From Planctomycetota bacterium (GTDB taxonomy: Bacteria; Planctomycetota; UBA1135; GCA-002686595), in NCBI GenBank assembly GCA_947484275.1, contig CANKOY010000041.1, positions 1 to 36,500 of the forward strand: 36,500 nucleotides of DNA, given 5' to 3'. Below are positions 31,889-36,500 of the stretch, in pieces. The first letter of the stretch is position 1, and each line of letters begins with the position of its first letter. A program made the position numbers and the translations under genes. A model generated the notes under the pieces. The model saw only the letters and a list, made by a program, of their open reading frames with translations, searched no databases and was not told where the DNA came from.

Positions 31889-32806
31889 TCACGGGCTGAG
31901 ATCCCCGGGGACGGCGGCGGCACGGCATTGGGCGCTCTCGTCGATTTTGCCGAGGATGCCCGCGAGGACCTTGCCGGGGCCGGGCTCGAGGAACGTTCGC
32001 TGACCCTGGGACAGGCTCCAGCGCACGCTCTTCTCCCACAGGACCGGCGCGCAGACTTGCTGGGCCAGGAGTGCGCGAATCTGCGCTGGATCGTCCGTGG
32101 GTTCGCCGGTGACGTTCGGCAGGAATCCCATGCGCGGCGGCAAAATTTCCACCTGTGCCAGCGCGGACTCCAGGCGCCTGGCAGCGGGCCGCATGCACTC
32201 GGAATGGAAGCCGCCGGCGACGACCAATCGTCGCGTGCGGCGCACACCGTGCTCCTTCGCAACAGCCTCGAGCGCGTCGAGGGCGGCGATTTCACCGGAC
32301 ACGATCACCTGACCGGGTGCGTTGAGATTGGCGACCGAGCAAATTCCGTGGGCGGCGCCGACAGCCGCGAGCGCGCGCGCTTGTTCCTCGGTCGCGCCCA
32401 TCAGACTGACCATGGAACTCTTGATCGAATCGCTGGCAGCCTGCATCGCCTCGCCGCGCAGGCGCACGAGGCGCACCGCATCGACGAAGCCCAGGGAGCC
32501 AACGGCCCAAAGTGCGGTGTACTCGCCGAGGGAAAGACCCATGGCAAGCGGCGCTTGGCTTCGTTTCCAGCCCTGCTGCTCAAGCACGCGCAAGATCGCA
32601 ATGCTCGTGACCAGGATGCCGGGCTGAGCGATGTCCGTGCGGTTGACTTCGTCGCCCTTGGACCAGCAGGCCTCCTCGAGGGAAAACCCGAGCGCAGCGC
32701 TGGCCTCGCTGAAAACTTCGCGCGCCAACGGGAAGCTCTCGCACCAATCGCGGCCCATGCCTTCGTACTGGGCCCCCTGTCCGGGGCAAAGAATCGCTTC
32801 AGCCAT
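31889..32806 (-). CDS. fabD: Malonyl-CoA--ACP transacylase
   Basis: A 305-residue acyltransferase loading malonyl groups onto ACP. Motifs: LCPGQGAQYEGMG at the N-terminus, catalytic Ser92 in G90-L-S-L-G94-EY, and catalytic His201 in GGFHSECM. The usual GHSLGE has Leu91 in place of His, a tolerable but uncommon change next to the nucleophile. QPGILVTSIAIL and NLNAPGQVIVSG are standard. The ATG overlaps the fabH stop by one base (TAATG). Confidence 0.95.
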   Translation of the reverse strand: MAEAILCPGQGAQYEGMGRDWCESFPLAREVFSEASAALGFSLEEACWSKGDEVNRTDIAQPGILVTSIAILRVLEQQGWKRSQAPLAMGLSLGEYTALWAVGSLGFVDAVRLVRLRGEAMQAASDSIKSSMVSLMGATEEQARALAAVGAAHGICSVANLNAPGQVIVSGEIAALDALEAVAKEHGVRRTRRLVVAGGFHSECMRPAARRLESALAQVEILPPRMGFLPNVTGEPTDDPAQIRALLAQQVCAPVLWEKSVRWSLSQGQRTFLEPGPGKVLAGILGKIDESAQCRAAAVPGDLSP

Positions 32807-33795
32807 TACCAGCGAATCAGGCTGCCGCCCCAGGTGAGTCCGGCGCCAAAGGCCACCAGGACTGCGAGTTTTTCTTTGTTGATCCGGCCCGCGCGCACAG
32901 CTTCGTCGAGCGCGATCGGAACGCTGGCCGCAGATGTGTTGCCGTACTTGTCGATGTTGATGAACAACTTGTCGAGGCCCCAGCCCAGGCGCTCCATGGC
33001 TGCCTCGAAAATGCGCTGGTTGACCTGGTGCGGCACGATCACGTCCACCTGGGATACGTCCTGGCCTTCGACCATCAGCTCGATCATCTCGGCCATTTTG
33101 TTGACCGCGAAACGGTAGGTCTCGCGTCCCTGGAGCCGGATGAAGTGGTCACCATTCGCCACGGTCGCCGCGGTCGGCGGTTTCGCAGAGCCACCGCCCT
33201 TCATGTGGATGAACTCGAATCCCGAACCGTCGGCGCCAAGTGTCGTGCGAAGGATCTCGCCCTGTCGGCACTCTTCCCAGGGCATCAACACTGCGGCACC
33301 TGCGCCGTCGCCGAAAATGATGCACGAGGAGCGATCGTGAATGTCCACGAAACGCGACAGCGTTTCTGCGCCGATCACGAGCACGCGTTTCGCGCGCCCG
33401 GCGGCGATGAACGCCTCGCCGGTGTGCAGTGCGGTCAGGAAACCTGTGCACGCTGCCGACACGTCGAAAGCACCGGAGTTCTTTGCCCCCAGTCGATCCT
33501 GCACAAGGCAGGCACAGGCGGGCAGGATGAAGTCCGGGGTCAGCGTGCCGACGATGACAAGGTCCAGGTCCGCCGCCTTGACGCCAGCGGCATCCAGGGC
33601 CTTTTGCCCGGCCGCGATGCACATGTCGCTGGTGTTCTCGCCCTCGGCGACCCAGCGCCGCTGGCGTATGCCCGTGCGCTGGACGATCCACTCATCGGAC
33701 GTGTCAACCCACTTCTCGAACTCGTGGTTGTCGAGCACTCGATCGGGCAACCGAGATCCGGTGCCGGCGATGCCAACGCGAATGCGCGAACTCAT
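32806..33795 (-). CDS. fabH: 3-oxoacyl-ACP synthase III
   Basis: A 329-residue condensing enzyme that starts fatty-acid synthesis by joining acetyl-CoA and malonyl-ACP. The catalytic triad is visible: Cys116 in DVSAACTGF, His256 in VPHQVNQRI and Asn286 in YGNTSAAS. SDEWIVQRTGIRQRR at 33-47 and the C-terminal GAGLTWGGSLIRW are diagnostic. It is 160 bases downstream of plsX, in a gap that carries a perfect hairpin, and overlaps fabD by one base. Confidence 0.97.
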   Translation of the reverse strand: MSSRIRVGIAGTGSRLPDRVLDNHEFEKWVDTSDEWIVQRTGIRQRRWVAEGENTSDMCIAAGQKALDAAGVKAADLDLVIVGTLTPDFILPACACLVQDRLGAKNSGAFDVSAACTGFLTALHTGEAFIAAGRAKRVLVIGAETLSRFVDIHDRSSCIIFGDGAGAAVLMPWEECRQGEILRTTLGADGSGFEFIHMKGGGSAKPPTAATVANGDHFIRLQGRETYRFAVNKMAEMIELMVEGQDVSQVDVIVPHQVNQRIFEAAMERLGWGLDKLFINIDKYGNTSAASVPIALDEAVRAGRINKEKLAVLVAFGAGLTWGGSLIRW

Positions 33796-33829
33796 GCGGT
33801 GGACGGGTGCAGGGGTCTCGATGTGAATC

Positions 33830-33848
33830 GAGCCCGACGGCCGGGCTC
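33830..33848 (-). promoter_or_regulatory. Intercistronic hairpin between plsX and fabH
   Basis: GAGCCCG (33830-33836) and CGGGCTC (33842-33848) form a perfect 7-bp stem with a 5-base loop, 35 bases before the fabH start. No T-run on the minus strand. Confidence 0.35.
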
Positions 33849-33955
33849 ACGAGGGACCATTCTACAATTGCGTCGCGCCAGAAACAGCGTAGACCCCTGC
33901 GGCATATCCCTCTGGCGGATTGCCGGGCCCTTGGAATTGCAGTCCCGGGGCCGGA

Positions 33956-34975
33956 TCAGGCTTCGCCGCGCACAGCATCGGCTTCGGCAAGGCCTTGGAC
34001 GATGTGCTTGTTGACTTCGGAGTCCATGGCCCGCAGCGCCTGCACAAGCGCATTCGAGACCGCGTTGGCGTCGGAGCGTCCGTGGCCCTTGACCACGACG
34101 CCGTTCACGCCCAGCAGCAGCGCGCCACCGTACTCGGAGTAGTCGATGTGCTTCTTGATTTTCCCCAGGGCCTCCGGCGCCCACTGGACCGCGTGGGATT
34201 TCAGTTCGCTGAGCACAAGCTTGAGAATGAAGCCTGAAAACTCCTCCATCAGCTTGAGCACGACGTTGCCCGTGAACCCGTCCGTGACGATTACGTCCGC
34301 GAGGCCCTTGAACAGGCCGCTCGACTCCACGTTTCCAACGAAGTGAAGGCCACTGGACTTCAGCAGCGGATAGGTCTCTTTGAGCAGGTCCGTGCCCTTG
34401 CTCTCCTCCTCGCCGATGTTCAAAAGGCCGACGCGCGGCTTGGGGATGCCGAGGCAATCGCGGGCGTAGATCGAGCCCATCCAGCCAAACTGCAACAGGT
34501 GCTGTGGCTTGGGAGAAAGGTGCGCGCCCATGTCGATGATGGTCATCGGCGTGCCCGTCAGGTTCAGCGTGACGGCGATCCCGGGCCGCTTGACGCCTTC
34601 GAGCGTGCCCAGGCCAAGTGTGGCTGCGCCGACGACGGCGCCGGTGTTGCCCATGCTGACGATGGCGCCAGCGGCACCGGTCTTGACCGCGCCGATGCAG
34701 CCTGCGATCGACGAATCAGGCTTGGCCCGCAGAGCAGTGGCCGGAGACTCGGCCATCCCGATGGACTGGCTGGCGTGCTGCACGGCGAAGCGCCCCGCTG
34801 AGCCACGTTCCTGCAGGAAGGCTTCGATGAGCGCCTTGTCCCCCACCAGTAGAATTCGCTCAGCGGCGAGCTTCCACTTTCCCTCAGGGGCGATGGCCTG
34901 CAGCGCTCCCGTGAGAAGCGCTTCGGGGGCGTGGTCGCCTCCCATGACGTCGAGAGCGATGCGCTGTGCACTCAT
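33956..34975 (-). CDS. plsX: Phosphate acyltransferase PlsX
   Basis: A 339-residue enzyme that makes acyl-phosphate from acyl-ACP, the first step from fatty acids to phospholipids. Typical segments: IALDVMGGDHAPEALLTGA at the N-terminus, GAIVSMGNTGAVVGAA, VGLLNIGEEESKGTDLLKE, VIVTDGFTGNVVLKLMEE and GGALLLGVNGVVVKGHGRSD. Length is normal. It lies 41 bases after rpmF and before fabH, the common bacterial order. Confidence 0.97.
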   Translation of the reverse strand: MSAQRIALDVMGGDHAPEALLTGALQAIAPEGKWKLAAERILLVGDKALIEAFLQERGSAGRFAVQHASQSIGMAESPATALRAKPDSSIAGCIGAVKTGAAGAIVSMGNTGAVVGAATLGLGTLEGVKRPGIAVTLNLTGTPMTIIDMGAHLSPKPQHLLQFGWMGSIYARDCLGIPKPRVGLLNIGEEESKGTDLLKETYPLLKSSGLHFVGNVESSGLFKGLADVIVTDGFTGNVVLKLMEEFSGFILKLVLSELKSHAVQWAPEALGKIKKHIDYSEYGGALLLGVNGVVVKGHGRSDANAVSNALVQALRAMDSEVNKHIVQGLAEADAVRGEA

Positions 34976-35016
34976 GGGATTGCGCGAAGGAAACCATCCC
35001 TCGCCGAGGCGACGGG

Positions 35017-35223
35017 CTAGATCGTTTCCTTCTGGAGCACGTCCGTGCCCTTCTTCTCACCACCCTTGGCGAAGCCATAGTGACCGCAGTTGTCGCAAAC
35101 CCGATGGGGCTTGGTGGCGGCACCGCAGCGCGGGCAGTAGTTGGGCGAGATCACGGCCAGGGCGTCGTGGGACCGACGGTTGCGTGAACGGGTGTTGGAG
35201 TGTCGGCGCTTGGGATTGGGCAT
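35017..35223 (-). CDS. rpmF: 50S ribosomal protein L32
   Basis: A 68-residue basic protein beginning MPNPKRRHSNTRSRNRRSHD, the standard bL32 N-terminus. It has a zinc site formed by Cys30, Cys33, Cys43 and Cys46 (the Zn-binding form, not the Cys-less one). It sits between alaS and plsX, 78 bases after the alaS stop; the rpmF-plsX-fabH order is classical and links ribosome and lipid synthesis. Confidence 0.97.
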   Translation of the reverse strand: MPNPKRRHSNTRSRNRRSHDALAVISPNYCPRCGAATKPHRVCDNCGHYGFAKGGEKKGTDVLQKETI

Positions 35224-35301
35224 GACGCGATTTCTTGGGCAAGCGCAGGGCGCTTGGATCGTTCTGGAGGGCGGAAAAAGTACCGATGGCCCTGCGGGCT
35301 G

Positions 35302-36500
35302 TCAATCGCCGAGCTTCTCGCGCCAGGTCCGTTCGACCCCTTCCACTGCTGTGGAGAGCACATCCGCGTTCAGTCCCTGGCCCTGAGCCGTGTTGGGCCG
35401 ACCTCCCCCACCGCCGCCAAGCAGCTTGGACAACGCCTGGGCCGTCTGACCAGCGTGCAGGCCGAGTTTCAGGGCATTTCCTTCGCACAAGACCAGGAAC
35501 GGCACCTTTCCGTCGGCGCGCGCAAAAAGGCACAGGGCCAGATCCGGCGCGAGGCCCTTCGCCCGCTCGCCGAGCTGGCGCAGGCCCTCGCCGTCTAGAT
35601 CCGGGAAGTCCACCACGGCCGAGCTGATTCCGCGGCGCACGGTCAGGGCGACGCGGAGACTTTCGAGCGCGGTGCCGACGTCGGCCCCGGCCCCGGCGGC
35701 CTGTTTTTTCTTCGAGTCCTTGAGCTGCTGCTGCAGTTGTTCGATGCGCGTCGCCAATTCCTCGGGGGCGGTTTTCAAGCTGCGGGCGGCTTGGCTCAGG
35801 ATCCGGCGCTGATCCTGGAAGCGGGCTAGGGCCGCGTGGCGCGTCACGGCCTCGATGCGCCGAACACCGGCGGACAGCGCGCGCTCCTGCACGATCAGGA
35901 ACGGACCGATGTCACCCGCGGCGCGCACGTGGGTGCCGCCGCATAGCTCTGCGGAATAGCCGCCGACGGCAACCACGCGCACTTCATCGGCGTATTTTTC
36001 GCCGAACATTGCCACGACTCCACGCGCCTTGGCCGCTTCGAGGGCCTCGACGGTCGTCGCCACGGAAGCGTTGCGCGCGATTTCGCGGTTGACCTGCTGT
36101 TCGATCGACTCGATCTGCTCAGGGGTCAGTCCCTGGGGATTGGAGAAGTCAAACCGCAGTCGATCAGGGCCGACGTAGGAGCCTTGCTGACCCACGTGGC
36201 TGCCGAGCACATCCTTGAGCGCCTGATGCAGCAAGTGCGTGGCCGTATGGTTTGCGCGCGTCGCGTCGCGACGCTCAGTGTCCACCTCGGCACTGACTTC
36301 AAGACCCGCGGCTGCGCTGCCCTTCGCGCGGCCGACGTGCACGACGATTTCTCCGAGCTGGCGCGTGTCCTCGACTTCAAAACTGAATCCGCCGTCCACG
36401 GAACGGATGCGGCCCAGGTCGCCAACTTGACCGCCCGATTCGGCGTAGAAAGGACTCGCTTCGAGCACCAGGCGGTCCGGTTCGCCTTCACTCGCAGCGG
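35302..36500 (-). CDS. alaS: Alanyl-tRNA synthetase, C-terminal part (5' end outside window)
   Basis: The frame is open to the window edge, reading EGEPDRLVLEASPFYAESGG before any start, so this is the C-terminal ~398 residues. It holds the editing domain, with zinc motifs ANHTATHLLHQAL (HxxxH) and LCGGTHV (CxxxH), which hydrolyses mischarged tRNA-Ala. A coiled coil follows (ATRIEQLQQQLKDSKKKQA), then the C-Ala DHHA1 domain with the Gly-rich GGGGGGRPNTAQGQG motif. The aminoacylation domain lies outside. It is upstream of rpmF on the same strand. Confidence 0.97.
   Translation of the reverse strand, partial: AASEGEPDRLVLEASPFYAESGGQVGDLGRIRSVDGGFSFEVEDTRQLGEIVVHVGRAKGSAAAGLEVSAEVDTERRDATRANHTATHLLHQALKDVLGSHVGQQGSYVGPDRLRFDFSNPQGLTPEQIESIEQQVNREIARNASVATTVEALEAAKARGVVAMFGEKYADEVRVVAVGGYSAELCGGTHVRAAGDIGPFLIVQERALSAGVRRIEAVTRHAALARFQDQRRILSQAARSLKTAPEELATRIEQLQQQLKDSKKKQAAGAGADVGTALESLRVALTVRRGISSAVVDFPDLDGEGLRQLGERAKGLAPDLALCLFARADGKVPFLVLCEGNALKLGLHAGQTAQALSKLLGGGGGGRPNTAQGQGLNADVLSTAVEGVERTWREKLGD

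Noticed and set aside
1..36500. Mobile elements, prophage, CRISPR arrays or toxin-antitoxin pairs
   Set aside because: No transposase, integrase, phage structural gene, direct-repeat array or toxin motif was found on either strand.

Overview
The window is about 36.5 kb of GC-rich bacterial DNA packed with housekeeping genes. It holds no phage, transposase, integrase or CRISPR array. The gene set points to Planctomycetota, probably one of the marine lineages outside the classical Pirellula/Gemmata groups. Reasons: secreted FG-GAP and other beta-propeller proteins, one carrying a C-terminal domain ending in a WYRDP-type motif; HEAT-repeat secreted proteins; a eukaryotic-type UDP-sugar pyrophosphorylase; many GTG/TTG starts with poor Shine-Dalgarno sites. 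The phylum call is inference from family knowledge; no 16S rRNA gene is present.

Layout. 1-2.8 kb (+): 3' part of a TolC-like efflux gene, then a HEAT-repeat lipoprotein. 2.8-4.7 kb: a pilin-like protein (-) and a CCA-adding-enzyme family nucleotidyltransferase (+). 4.7-8.6 kb (-): dxr, an unusually long site-2 protease with four PDZ-like modules, and a UbiA-family prenyltransferase, tightly coupled. 8.8-14.0 kb (+): a fused NUDIX-PurM protein, a secreted alpha/beta-hydrolase-like protein lacking its nucleophile serine, a membrane-fused spermidine-synthase-like protein and a small TPR-like membrane protein. 14.1-19.1 kb: a HEAT-repeat exported protein with a collagen-like linker, a degenerate histidine phosphatase, a MaoC hydratase coupled to a small Cys-containing protein, and a GyrI-like lipoprotein, followed by a ~170-bp imperfect inverted repeat.

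19.1-25.3 kb: a large unknown protein (-), a cobalamin riboswitch with its own promoter controlling a secreted beta-propeller protein (+), a histidine-kinase-like/Nfu pair (-) and an FG-GAP propeller (+). 25.3-28.6 kb (-): tRNA-Leu(CAA) and a cell-wall precursor cluster (UDP-sugar pyrophosphorylase, ddl, dapB). 28.7-36.5 kb (-): a small helical protein, then the fatty-acid/phospholipid cluster alaS-rpmF-plsX-fabH-fabD-fabG-acpP-fabF.

Functionally the minus-strand blocks supply isoprenoid precursors, peptidoglycan precursors and fatty acids, hence the envelope. The plus-strand genes are mostly exported proteins of unknown role. The strongest candidate for something undescribed is the B12-riboswitch-controlled secreted propeller at 20.85-22.53 kb. 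It resembles in concept, though not demonstrably in sequence, the Bacteroides surface B12-binding propeller BtuG. Secondary points are the NUDIX-PurM fusion, two degenerate enzymes, the long inverted repeat, and GC-rich hairpins in the three long gaps of the fab cluster.
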